Below are positions 1 through 6,935 of a stretch of DNA of 37,570 nt, in pieces. The notes beneath the pieces were generated by a model. That model made no database searches. It was not told the origin of the DNA and was given only the letters and a program-made list of their open reading frames with translations. The position numbers and the translations under genes were made by a program. The stretch is from CAZPKH01 sp964407165. Its GTDB lineage: Bacteria > Bacteroidota > Bacteroidia > Bacteroidales > Muribaculaceae. The DNA is taken from positions 1-37,570 of the forward strand of contig CAYOUJ010000022.1 in NCBI GenBank assembly GCA_964407165.1, read 5' to 3'. Numbering within the stretch: the stretch's first letter is position 1; the number at the start of each line of letters is the position of its first letter.

Positions 1-115
1 CGTAATTCGCGTAATTTGTAGTTTGAAAAATTCTTTTTTTTCTTTGGTTTCTTCGCGTGATAATCCGCGTAATCCGTAGTTTTGCCATCCCGAAACGCAA
101 AAGATTGTTAAATGC

Positions 116-147
116 TTGACAACGGGGGTCTTCATTTTGTATCTTTG
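116..147 (+). promoter_or_regulatory. Bacteroidetes-type promoter of the DUF3098-uppP operon
   Basis: A TTG box at 116-118 is followed after 21 bases by TATCTTTG at 140-147, matching the Bacteroidetes sigma-70 pattern (TTTG ... TAnnTTTG). The first start codon is at 177, leaving a short leader of about 25 bases. No other match to this pattern was seen before yigZ, so the downstream genes to queA are probably read from here. If ftsX precedes this operon, as in other Bacteroidales, it lies outside the window. Confidence 0.7.
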
Positions 148-176
148 CAAGCATTTTTTTATTATCCACTGATAAT

Positions 177-482
177 ATGGCTACTCGTAAAAATATCCCC
201 ACGCGCCCAGCGGGGCCTTCGCAGCAGCTGGTCACCGAAGACCGCTCCTCCCGCCCCATGACGCGTATCAACTTCATTCTCATGGCCGTATGCGGCGCCA
301 TGATAGTCCTCGGATTCTGCCTCATGGCCGGCGGCGCTACCACCGTCGACTCCTTCAACGCCGACATCTTCAGCTCTCGCCGCGTCGTAGTCGGCCCGCT
401 GATAGCCTTCCTCGGCTTCGCCGCCATGGCCTTCGCCATCATGTACCGTCCCAAGAGTAACCAACCCCGGCCGAAGGACTAA
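177..482 (+). CDS. DUF3098 small membrane protein
   Basis: A 101-residue protein with a basic, proline-containing N-terminus and two hydrophobic segments at about residues 31-53 and 71-91, so it should sit in the inner membrane with both ends in the cytoplasm. Length, topology and position directly before uppP match the DUF3098 family, which in Bacteroidetes lies between ftsX and uppP. Its function is unknown; the neighbourhood suggests a role near cell division or peptidoglycan lipid-carrier recycling, which is inference. Its TAA stop shares one base (482) with the uppP ATG, so the two are probably translationally coupled. A promoter lies about 30 bases upstream. Confidence 0.85.
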   Translation: MATRKNIPTRPAGPSQQLVTEDRSSRPMTRINFILMAVCGAMIVLGFCLMAGGATTVDSFNADIFSSRRVVVGPLIAFLGFAAMAFAIMYRPKSNQPRPKD

Positions 483-1315
483 TGAGTTTCATCGACGCCC
501 TGATCATGGGCATTGTGCAGGGGCTCGCCGAGTACCTGCCCATCAGCTCCAGCGGACACCTCGAGATCTTCCACGACCTGCTCGGCCTGGAGATGGACGG
601 CGCAGAGTCTCTGGAGTTTGACCTCGTGCTCCACGTCGCCACCGTGCTGAGCACCATCGTCGTGCTCTGGCGCGAGTTCGTGCCCCTGTGCACCTCCTTC
701 TTCACCTTCCGCCGCGACTATAACTTCTACTACGTCTGCAAGTTGCTCGTCAGCTGCATCCCCGTGGCCATCGTCGGCCTGTGCTTCAAAGATGTGGTCG
801 AACAGTTCTTCGGCGGCAGCCTGCTGACCGTCGGCATCTGCCTGTGTGTCACTGCGTTGCTCCTGGCCTTTGCCTACTTCACCCGCACGCGCCCGCTGCT
901 GCGCTCCTCGCGCCGCTCCACGGGATACACCGGCCACGACATCGGCTGGTGGGACGCCTTCGTCATTGGCTGCGCACAGGCTGTCGCCGTGCTCCCCGGC
1001 CTCAGCCGCTCCGGCTCCACCATCGCAACGGGCATACTCCTCGGCGACAAGCGCGAGAAGGTGGCCCAGTTTTCGTTCTTCATGGTCATCATACCCATCC
1101 TCGGCGAGGCCCTGCTCGACGTCAAGGACATGCTCGGCGGCGAGGCCGTTGCCGGCAGCGTCGGGCTGATGCCCCTGCTGGTGGGCTTCGTCGCCTCCTT
1201 CGTGGTCGGCTGCCTCGCATGCCGCTGGATGCTCGAGATAGTCAAGCGCGGACGCATGGTCTGGTTCGCCCTCTACTGCGTCATCGTCGGCGCCCTCTGC
1301 ATCCTCCTCAGCTAA
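482..1315 (+). CDS. uppP: undecaprenyl-diphosphatase UppP (BacA)
   Basis: A 277-residue integral membrane enzyme that removes a phosphate from undecaprenyl diphosphate, regenerating the lipid carrier for peptidoglycan and O-antigen synthesis; overproduction in this family gives bacitracin resistance. Both signature motifs are visible: EYLPISSSGH with Glu17 and His26 near the N-terminus, and PGLSRSGST with Arg176 in the second half. The length is normal for the family (about 265-280). The ATG overlaps the stop of the DUF3098 gene by one base. The downstream gap to truB is filled with ATCGATAA-type repeats rather than a recognisable terminator, so the transcript probably continues into truB. 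Confidence 0.95.
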   Translation: MSFIDALIMGIVQGLAEYLPISSSGHLEIFHDLLGLEMDGAESLEFDLVLHVATVLSTIVVLWREFVPLCTSFFTFRRDYNFYYVCKLLVSCIPVAIVGLCFKDVVEQFFGGSLLTVGICLCVTALLLAFAYFTRTRPLLRSSRRSTGYTGHDIGWWDAFVIGCAQAVAVLPGLSRSGSTIATGILLGDKREKVAQFSFFMVIIPILGEALLDVKDMLGGEAVAGSVGLMPLLVGFVASFVVGCLACRWMLEIVKRGRMVWFALYCVIVGALCILLS

Positions 1316-1386
1316 AATCGACTATAATCGATAATAATCGATAATCATCGATAGACCATCGATGGAATATCGAAAAAATCTCGACA
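1316..1386 (+). repeat. ATCGATAA repeat cluster before truB
   Basis: The whole uppP-truB gap consists of imperfect copies of ATCGATAA or its variants. A 15-mer, ATCGATAATCATCGA, at 1337-1351 recurs exactly at 2120-2134 before queA, and TCGAAAAAAT follows both copies. No promoter or terminator is apparent inside it. Confidence 0.7.
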
Positions 1387-2106
1387 GTGAACTTCCCCGA
1401 AGGCGAAATATTATACATCGACAAGCCGCTGCGCTGGACCTCCTTCGATGTGGTCAAGCGCCTGCGCTCCGTGATGTGCCGCCGCACCGGCATCAAGCGC
1501 CTCAAGGTCGGCCATGCCGGCACCCTCGATCCGCTCGCCTCCGGCGTCATGATCGTCGTCACCGGCCGCTGCACCAAGCAGATAGACACCCTCCAGGCCG
1601 GCGTCAAGGAGTACGTCGCCGAGATCACCCTCGGCGCCACCACACCCTCCTTCGACCTCGAGACCGAGATAGACGCCACATACCCCACCGCCCACATCAC
1701 CCGCGAGCTGGTAGAGGAAACCCTTCAGAAATTTCACGGCGCCATCGAGCAGGTCCCCCCGGCGTTCTCAGCCTGCAAGGTCGACGGCCGTCGCGCATAC
1801 AAGATAGCCCGCAAGGGCGGCGACCCCGGCCTCAAGCCCAAGACACTCGTCATCGACGAGATTGAGCTGCTCGACTTCGCCCCCGAGCGTATCACCATCC
1901 GCGTAGTCTGCAGCAAGGGCACTTACATCCGCGCCCTCGCCCGCGACATCGGCCGGGCACTCGGCAGCGGCGGTCACCTCACGGCCCTGCGCCGCACACG
2001 CGTCGGCGACGTCACCGTCGACCGCTGCCTCACCGTCGACGCCGCCACCGAACTCCTCGCCAACTGCCCCATCGAACTCCCCGACAACATCGATAACCAT
2101 CGATAA
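1387..2106 (+). CDS. truB: tRNA pseudouridine-55 synthase TruB
   Basis: A 239-residue cytoplasmic enzyme that converts U55 of the T-loop of tRNAs to pseudouridine. The catalytic motif GHAGTLDPLASG places the nucleophilic aspartate at residue 48, the same number as in E. coli TruB. Start choice: GTG at 1387 gives the family-typical N-terminus (NFPEGEILYIDKP) and no in-frame ATG lies close to it; the ATG at 1362 is in another frame. The last residues (about NIDNHR) are encoded by ATCGATAA-type repeat DNA, so the repeat cluster intrudes into the end of the gene. The gene sits between uppP and queA in the conserved Bacteroidales order. Confidence 0.95.
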   Translation: MNFPEGEILYIDKPLRWTSFDVVKRLRSVMCRRTGIKRLKVGHAGTLDPLASGVMIVVTGRCTKQIDTLQAGVKEYVAEITLGATTPSFDLETEIDATYPTAHITRELVEETLQKFHGAIEQVPPAFSACKVDGRRAYKIARKGGDPGLKPKTLVIDEIELLDFAPERITIRVVCSKGTYIRALARDIGRALGSGGHLTALRRTRVGDVTVDRCLTVDAATELLANCPIELPDNIDNHR

Positions 2107-2145
2107 CGATCGATATATTATCGATAATCATCGACCCCCTCGAAA
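2087..2145 (+). repeat. ATCGATAA repeat cluster before queA
   Basis: A second cluster of ATCGATAA-like units spans the end of truB and the truB-queA gap. It repeats the 15-mer found before truB (here 2120-2134) and the following TCGAAAAAAT. The duplicated arrangement puts the same short leader ahead of two consecutive genes. Confidence 0.7.
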
Positions 2146-2163
2146 AAATAACTCCCAACGATA

Positions 2164-3213
2164 ATGAAACTTAGCCAATTCAAATTCGACCTCCCCGCCG
2201 ACCTCATCGCACAACACCCCGCAGCACAGCGCGACGAGGCGCGCCTGATGGTCCTCCACCGCACCGACGGCGAGATAGAGCACCGCGTCTTCAAAGACGT
2301 CATCAACTACTTCGACGAGGGCGACCTCATGGTCTTCAACAACACCCGCGTCTTCCCCGCGCGCCTCTACGGCAACAAGGAGCGCACCGGCGCCCGCATC
2401 GAGGTCTTCCTCCTGCGCGAGCTAAACCCCGATGGCAAGCTCTGGGACGTCCTCGTCGAGCCGGCACGCAAGATACGCATCGGCAACAAGCTCTACTTCG
2501 GCAACGAGGAGTCGATGGTGGCCGAGGTCATCGACAACACCACCTCCCGCGGCCGCACCCTCCGCTTCCTCTACGACGGGCCCCACGACGAGTTCAAGGA
2601 GCAGCTCCTCGGCCTCGGCATGGTCCCCCTGCCCTCATACATCAAGCGCGAGCCGGTCCCCGAAGACACCGACCGCTACCAGACCATCTTCGCCACCGAG
2701 GAGGGCGCCGTCGTCGCCCCCGCCGCCGGCATGCACTTCTCGCGCGAGCTGCTAAAGCGCATGGAGATACGCGGCATCGACGAGGCAAAGATCACCGTCC
2801 ACATCGGCCTCGGCACCTTCCGCGACATCGACGTCGAAGACCTCACCAAGCACCGCATGGACTCCGAGCAGCTGCTCATCACCCCCGAGGTGGTCGACAA
2901 GATCAACGCCACCAAAGACGCCGAGCACCGCGTCTGTGCCGTCGGCGCCTCCGTCCTCCGCGGTATCTCCTCCGCCGTCTCCATGAACGGCCACATACAG
3001 GCCTACGACGGCTGGACTAACAAGTTCATCTTCCCCCCCTACGAGTTCACCGTCACCGACGCACTCGTCACCAACTTCCACCTCCCCCAGTCCACCATGC
3101 TCATGCTCGCCTGCGCCTTCGGAGGATACGACAACGTCATGCACGCCTACCGCGTGGCCGTCGACGAGGGCTACCGGTTCGGCGCCTACGGCGACGCCAT
3201 GCTCATCATATAG
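2164..3213 (+). CDS. queA: tRNA preQ1(34) S-adenosylmethionine ribosyltransferase-isomerase QueA
   Basis: A 349-residue cytoplasmic enzyme that transfers and isomerises the ribosyl group of SAM onto preQ1 in the tRNA anticodon, giving epoxyqueuosine. Family hallmarks are the N-terminal FDLPADLIAQHP, the internal VFNNTRVFPARLYG, and the C-terminal FHLPQSTMLML followed by YRFGAYGDAML. The length is normal and the ATG start leaves no extension. It follows truB, so two tRNA modification enzymes are neighbours. Downstream is a 29-bp perfect inverted repeat that may act as an mRNA 3' hairpin. Confidence 0.96.
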   Translation: MKLSQFKFDLPADLIAQHPAAQRDEARLMVLHRTDGEIEHRVFKDVINYFDEGDLMVFNNTRVFPARLYGNKERTGARIEVFLLRELNPDGKLWDVLVEPARKIRIGNKLYFGNEESMVAEVIDNTTSRGRTLRFLYDGPHDEFKEQLLGLGMVPLPSYIKREPVPEDTDRYQTIFATEEGAVVAPAAGMHFSRELLKRMEIRGIDEAKITVHIGLGTFRDIDVEDLTKHRMDSEQLLITPEVVDKINATKDAEHRVCAVGASVLRGISSAVSMNGHIQAYDGWTNKFIFPPYEFTVTDALVTNFHLPQSTMLMLACAFGGYDNVMHAYRVAVDEGYRFGAYGDAMLII

Positions 3214-3273
3214 GAGGCGACGCGCCCTCGCGTCGCCATCCCCGCCTTGGCCGCCAGCCCTCCCTTGCTTGAA

Positions 3274-3456
3274 CGCGAATTACCACGAATTACGCGAATT
3301 TGCAACCACGAATTTCACGAATTAAACGAATTACACAAATTTTTAATTCGTGAAATTCGTTTAATTCGTGAAATTCGTGGTTAAATCTGAAACTCTAATC
3401 ATTCGTGAAATTCGTGGTTAAATCTTAAAACTCTTATAATTCGTGAAATTCGTTAC
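3274..3456 (+). repeat. AATTCGTG intergenic repeat cluster with 29-bp inverted repeat
   Basis: The queA-yigZ gap holds many copies of AATTCGTG/CACGAATT. Bases 3304-3332 and 3354-3382 are perfect reverse complements (29 bp) around a 21-base loop, and further direct copies follow at about 3401-3420 and 3439-3452. The left arm plus four more bases recurs at 7928-7960. The last unit contains the GTG start codon of the next gene. Confidence 0.85.
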
Positions 3457-4006
3457 CATAGCCGCCCCCTCCCAGGCAAAGGTCACGGAGAAGATGTCAC
3501 GCTTCCTCGCTTTCGCCCACCCCGCCGCCTCCCCCGACGAGGCGCGAGCACTCGTCGCGCGCTACCGCAACGAATACCACGACGCACGCCACGTCTGCTG
3601 GGCGTACGTCACCGGCGCCGACCGCGCCACCTTCCTCTCCTCCGACGACGGCGAACCCTCCGGCACCGCCGGCCGACCCATCCTCGGCCAGATCAACTCC
3701 GCCGGCCTCACCGACATCGTCGTCGTCGTCGTCCGCTACTTCGGCGGCATCAAGCTCGGCACCTCAGGACTCATCGCCGCCTACCGCGAGGCCGCTCGCC
3801 AGGCCATCGCAGACGCCCCCCGCGTCGAGCGCGAAGAGCTCACCGACATCACCATCCGCTTCGGCTACCTCGAAATGAACGACGTCATGACCCTCGTCAA
3901 GTCCCTCCCCGACGTCACCGTCCTCACCCAGACCTTCGACAACACCTGCACCCTCTCCCTCCGCCTCCCCCTCCCCCTCCTCCCCCGCTTCCAAAAATGG
4001 CAATAG
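3443..4006 (+). CDS. YigZ/IMPACT family protein
   Basis: A 187-residue protein of the YigZ (IMPACT, UPF0029) family. Visible signatures are EYHDARHVCWAY, SSDDGEPSGTAGRPIL and VRYFGGIKLGTSGLI. The N-terminal domain has an RNase PH/ribosomal S5-like fold in known members, and a ferredoxin-like C-terminal domain follows. The family is linked to translation control in eukaryotes; the bacterial role is unclear. Start choice: TAA at 3437-3439 closes the frame just upstream, so GTG at 3443 is the only usual start that keeps the conserved TIAAPS segment near the N-terminus. That GTG lies inside an AATTCGTGAAATTCGT repeat unit, so the first residues (MKFV) come from repeat DNA. No promoter of the TAnnTTTG type was seen upstream. 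Confidence 0.88.
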   Translation: MKFVTIAAPSQAKVTEKMSRFLAFAHPAASPDEARALVARYRNEYHDARHVCWAYVTGADRATFLSSDDGEPSGTAGRPILGQINSAGLTDIVVVVVRYFGGIKLGTSGLIAAYREAARQAIADAPRVEREELTDITIRFGYLEMNDVMTLVKSLPDVTVLTQTFDNTCTLSLRLPLPLLPRFQKWQ

Positions 4007-4170
4007 CAAATCGGGAGGGCAAATCGGGAGCGCCGTCATCAAATCGGGAGCGCCGTCGCCCCGACGGCCGGCAGCCGGAGGCTGCCAACCACGCAAACGT
4101 TACACAGGATTTTACTCTCGCCGTCGACTCTCGCCGTCGACTCTCGCCGTCGAGGCGACGGCGCTCCCGA

Positions 4171-4779
4171 TTATCTTTCCATCCCCTTCCATATCACCCC
4201 TCCCGAACATATATTCTTGACGATATACTTGCGCACGCTATCGTAATGGATACAGTCTCTGATGATGCGGTCGTATGACTCCCTATGCCACACGCTCCCC
4301 CTCTCGTTGAGAACCTTGTTGATATTGTGGGCTGACACACTTTTCCAAGCCCCGGCTGCCTTGTTGATGTTCGTCGACAATGACTCTGCCAGCACATGCA
4401 CATGGTTGGGCATTATGACATAGTCGTGTAGGACATAGTCGACATTGTCACGTCGCAGAAGTGTGTCTTCCACTATCTTGGCAATATTCATATTGGCCAA
4501 GATACATCTGCCGTTGCCATTGTCAAGCCAGACGTCTATTCTCTTGGCAAACCGACTGTCGTACTCCTTCTGCTGCTCAGGGGTCACGGGCTGTGGATGC
4601 ATTTGGAGCCATATCTTTTTCTCCATCTCCATTTCGTCACGTACCTGCCGGGGGAGGCTGTCGGCGAGATGAAAGGTGATGAATTGGAATTTTCCCTCCT
4701 GATGCCAATGTGGCAACCGTCTCCACGTCGTTATTTTGTCATGGTGAGGGTTGTAAAAATGAGAATTGGTTGATTGCAT
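4171..4779 (-). CDS. REP-associated tyrosine transposase (RAYT, Y1 HUH family)
   Basis: A 202-residue protein of the single-strand DNA transposase superfamily related to IS200/IS605 TnpA. Seen: an N-terminal block typical of RAYTs (WRRLPHWHQEGKFQFITFHL), the HUH metal motif MPNHVHVL with His126 and His128, and a candidate nucleophilic tyrosine at residue 169 in HRESYDRIIRD. RAYTs cleave single-stranded REP hairpins, and such repeats surround this gene. Start choice: the frame is open further upstream, but that extension only translates a REP copy, and a promoter -7 box ends six bases before the ATG at 4779. Codon use is less GC-rich than in the neighbours, consistent with foreign origin. Confidence 0.88.
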   Translation of the reverse strand: MQSTNSHFYNPHHDKITTWRRLPHWHQEGKFQFITFHLADSLPRQVRDEMEMEKKIWLQMHPQPVTPEQQKEYDSRFAKRIDVWLDNGNGRCILANMNIAKIVEDTLLRRDNVDYVLHDYVIMPNHVHVLAESLSTNINKAAGAWKSVSAHNINKVLNERGSVWHRESYDRIIRDCIHYDSVRKYIVKNICSGGVIWKGMER

Positions 4780-4784
4780 AGATG

Positions 4785-4815
4785 CAAAGATACAAAAAAT
4801 TCGCAATATAGCAAA
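4785..4815 (-). promoter_or_regulatory. promoter of the RAYT gene, nearly leaderless
   Basis: Read on the minus strand, TTTG (4812-4815) is followed after 19 bases by TATCTTTG (4785-4792). Only about five bases separate the -7 box from the ATG at 4779, so the transcript probably starts at or next to the start codon. The upstream box lies next to a REP copy. Confidence 0.7.
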
Positions 4816-4990
4816 TCGTAAGAGCAAATCGGGAGCGCCGTCGCCCCGACGGCGAGTGAAACGTAAGAGCAAATCAGGAGCGCCGTCGCCCCGACGGCGT
4901 CAACAAATTTACGTGGTTGGCAGCCTCCGGCTGCCGGCCGTCGGGGCGACGGCGCTCCCGATTTGCTGACGGCTCTCCCGATTTGCTCAC

Positions 4991-5024
4991 GAAAAAAGGA
5001 GCGCCCGTGGGGCGCTCCTTTTCA
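4991..5024 (-). terminator. rho-independent terminator after the CBM26 gene
   Basis: The 9-bp stem GGAGCGCCC (4998-5006) / GGGCGCTCC (5010-5018) has a 3-base loop and is flanked by A6 on the left and T4 on the right. On the minus strand the hairpin is followed by a T-run, ending the transcript of the gene whose stop is at 5043. It could also work on the plus strand. Confidence 0.85.
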
Positions 5025-5042
5025 CTTATAGGGGGGATTAGC

Positions 5043-6542
5043 TTATTTTACGAGGACCTTGCTGACCTGGTTGCCGGCTACGCGGATGTAGAGGCCGGAG
5101 GTCGGGTTGTCGACGCGGACGCCCTGCAGGTTGTAGTAGACGGCAGCGGCGTTGGAGTCAACGTTGACACCCTCGATGCCGCTCGAACCCTTGATGACGG
5201 TCATGGTCATGCTGGCCAGGTCGACCGTGATGTTCATCTTGTAGGTGTAGTACTGGTCATCGATGAAGGTGACCATCCAGCTCTCGGCTGCGGAGGCGTT
5301 GCCGCCCTCGCCGGCTGCATACTTGGTCACGGGCATTGCGGTCTCGAACACAACGGGAGTGTCCTTGGCGGGTGCGCCGTAGCGGTCGCTGGTGTTGACG
5401 TCGGTGTTCCAGTCAGCGCCGGTGGCGGTGACGAAGGAGAAGTAAGCGACTTTCTCACCCTCGCCGGCCGGAGTGAACTGTACGTTATTGAACTTGTAGA
5501 CGCCGTTCTCACCTGCTGCGGAAGTGCCGGAGTAAGCGGGGCTCCAGGCGGGGCTGCTGCCCTCGATGTTGCCGAGCATATACAGCGTGGCGGGATAGTT
5601 GCCGGGAGTCGGGGTGTCGCCGCCGCTGACGGTGATGCTGAAGGTCTTGGCGGTAGCGTCGGTAACGGTTACGGTGTAGGTGCCTGCGGCAACCTGATAT
5701 ACGCCGTTGTCGCCGGAGCCGTTAGCGGTGAACGAGCCGGACTCGGTGATGATCTGGTTGGCGGGAGCCGTGGAAGGACGCCATACCTTGCTCCAGTCGC
5801 TGCCGGCAGCGTCGGTGGTGAAGCTGAAGTAGCTGTCCTTGGTTGCGGTGAAGGTGTAGGAATTGTTGGTCAGTGCAGCTGCGGTCCAGCCGGCGCCGTC
5901 GATGTCGCCGAAGAAGTAAACGTCAGAGGTGACGGGAGGGGTCGGGGTGTCGCCGCTGACCTTGCCGTTGAGGTTGTAGGTAGCGCCCGTTTCCCAGGTG
6001 AGGTCGTTGGTCTGGGTGGTGCCTGCGCTCCAGCTGCTTGCGGAGCCGTCAAGGAAGATGACCTTTCCGGGAGCGGAAACGGCCGTGACGGTGTACGAAT
6101 ACTTGTTGCTGCCCATAGAGGTCATCTCTACGCCGGGCCACGAGTTGGAGGCGCCGCCGTCCCAGTAGTAGATGTTGACCTTGCTCCAGTTGGAGGCGGA
6201 GTTGTCGAAGTAGACGGTGAAGTCGCTCTTCTCGGCGCCCTTGACGCCGTCGAAGTCGTAAGTTGCGCCGTCGACGAAGTCGAGGTTGCCGGTCTGGGTG
6301 CCGCTGATATTAGGGTGGAAGATTATATAGCCGGGAGTGCCGGAGAACTCGACCGACCAGATGCCGTTGCCGTCGTTGGTCATCTCAGTGCCGGGCCAAC
6401 CCTTTACCTCGCCGGTCGTGCCGCCCCAAACGTAGGCATAGACCGAGGACCATTTGGTCGACGAGTTGTCGTAGTAGACCTTGCTTGCGCTTGCGCTCAG
6501 GCAGAGCAACATGGCTGCAAGCAGAAAGTACAGTTTTTTCAT
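5043..6542 (-). CDS. secreted starch-binding protein with tandem CBM26-like modules
   Basis: A 499-residue secreted protein with a signal peptide at about residues 1-19. Two similar modules follow, about 21-107 and 108-195, each with a VYYDNS/VYFDNS start, an aromatic strand (YAYVWGG, IYYWDGG) and a GWPG or SWPG turn, as in CBM26 starch-binding modules. Two further beta-rich segments joined by GDTPTP linkers (about 207-307 and 317-435) resemble SusE/SusF-type domains. The C-terminal 60 residues (VYYNLQGVRV ... GLYIRV) match the sorting-type tail common in Bacteroidales secreted proteins. It probably binds alpha-glucan outside the cell. No SusC/SusD or glycosidase gene is nearby, so it is not in an evident polysaccharide utilisation locus. 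A terminator follows. Confidence 0.75.
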   Translation of the reverse strand: MKKLYFLLAAMLLCLSASASKVYYDNSSTKWSSVYAYVWGGTTGEVKGWPGTEMTNDGNGIWSVEFSGTPGYIIFHPNISGTQTGNLDFVDGATYDFDGVKGAEKSDFTVYFDNSASNWSKVNIYYWDGGASNSWPGVEMTSMGSNKYSYTVTAVSAPGKVIFLDGSASSWSAGTTQTNDLTWETGATYNLNGKVSGDTPTPPVTSDVYFFGDIDGAGWTAAALTNNSYTFTATKDSYFSFTTDAAGSDWSKVWRPSTAPANQIITESGSFTANGSGDNGVYQVAAGTYTVTVTDATAKTFSITVSGGDTPTPGNYPATLYMLGNIEGSSPAWSPAYSGTSAAGENGVYKFNNVQFTPAGEGEKVAYFSFVTATGADWNTDVNTSDRYGAPAKDTPVVFETAMPVTKYAAGEGGNASAAESWMVTFIDDQYYTYKMNITVDLASMTMTVIKGSSGIEGVNVDSNAAAVYYNLQGVRVDNPTSGLYIRVAGNQVSKVLVK

Positions 6543-6635
6543 GAAGGTTAATTGATTAAAATGTAAGTATTATAGTTAACTAAAAGAATTAGCATGCGAA
6601 ACACTGTCCCCTCGGGGGGGCTATCTAAGGCGTCA

Positions 6636-6643
6636 CAAAATTA
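6636..6643 (-). promoter_or_regulatory. possible -7 box upstream of the CBM26 gene
   Basis: TAATTTTG on the minus strand fits TAnnTTTG and would give a leader of about 85 bases before the ATG at 6542. No well-spaced TTTG box was found, so the call is weak. Confidence 0.3.
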
Positions 6644-6695
6644 CAAAATCCCTCCGACACCCCGTCCATATTTAACAAACATTAACGCAGTTGGG

Positions 6696-6933
6696 GGTCG
6701 GCTTGCCGACCTATTCCAGTAGCGCAGGGTGCGGGCATCGGCTTGCCGATGCCACGCACCCTGGGTAGCAGGGAAGGTAAAATTTAGCATCGGCTTGCCG
6801 ATGCATTCAGTGGTATTGAATGCATCGGCAAGCCGATGCGTGGGTGAGCGGCATCTCACGCCACCCAGCGCGGCACACATCGGCAAGCCGATGTGGCCGC
6901 ACTGCGCTACTTGAACAGGTCGGCAAGCCGACC
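6696..6933. repeat. mirror-symmetric array of six palindromes (TCGGCTTGCCGA type)
   Basis: Six copies of a palindrome with core CGGCTTGCCG lie at 6696-6711, 6735-6752, 6787-6804, 6822-6839, 6877-6894 and 6918-6933. The first three are written CGGCTTGCCG and the last three CGGCAAGCCG, and outer, middle and inner pairs share one centre near 6814, so the whole 238 bp is one large imperfect dyad. The sequence between copies 1-2 and 5-6 is also related in inverted orientation. It starts three bases past the nuclease stop codon and occupies most of the 393-base gap 6543-6935; otherwise that gap shows only an AT-rich leader for the CBM26 gene. Confidence 0.9.
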
Positions 6934-6935
6934 AA

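Larger units (their letters stand above)
4040..4965 (-). mobile_element. RAYT transposase unit bounded by 54-bp perfect inverted repeats
   Basis: Bases 4040-4093 and 4912-4965 are exact reverse complements over 54 bp and enclose a single gene, a REP-associated tyrosine transposase. Each terminal repeat contains two neighbouring hairpins. The arrangement resembles a REPtron: a domesticated IS200/IS605 relative flanked by inverted REP sequences. RAYTs are usually single-copy and not self-mobile, so this may be a resident REP-generating locus rather than an active insertion sequence. Confidence 0.75.
4003..4985. repeat. REP-like repeat copies around the RAYT gene
   Basis: The core AAATCGGGAGCGCCGTC is repeated in both orientations. 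Direct copies: 4020-4037, within 4040-4093, 4825-4853 and 4870-4898 (the last two in a 45-bp tandem beginning CGTAAGAGC). Inverted copies: 4146-4172, within 4912-4965, and a partial one at 4966-4985. Most copies carry a GCCGTC...GACGGC hairpin. The two long copies add a second hairpin, GGCAGCC-GGA-GGCTGCC. The transposase stop codon overlaps the 4146-4172 copy. Confidence 0.85.

Noticed and set aside
4780..4872. 31-residue N-terminal extension of the RAYT
   Set aside because: It translates a REP copy and lies upstream of the likely transcription start.
4917..6551. Long plus-strand open frame (544 residues) opposite the CBM26 gene
   Set aside because: Low-complexity Val/Gly/Ala/Asp translation typical of antisense of GC-rich genes; the minus-strand protein has a signal peptide and recognisable domains.
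6641..6914. Small open frames on both strands in the nuclease-CBM26 gap
   Set aside because: They translate the palindrome array itself and have no leader or homology features.
6696..6933. CRISPR array
   Set aside because: The repeated units are short self-palindromes with irregular spacing and reversed orientation in the second half; there are no uniform spacers and no cas genes.
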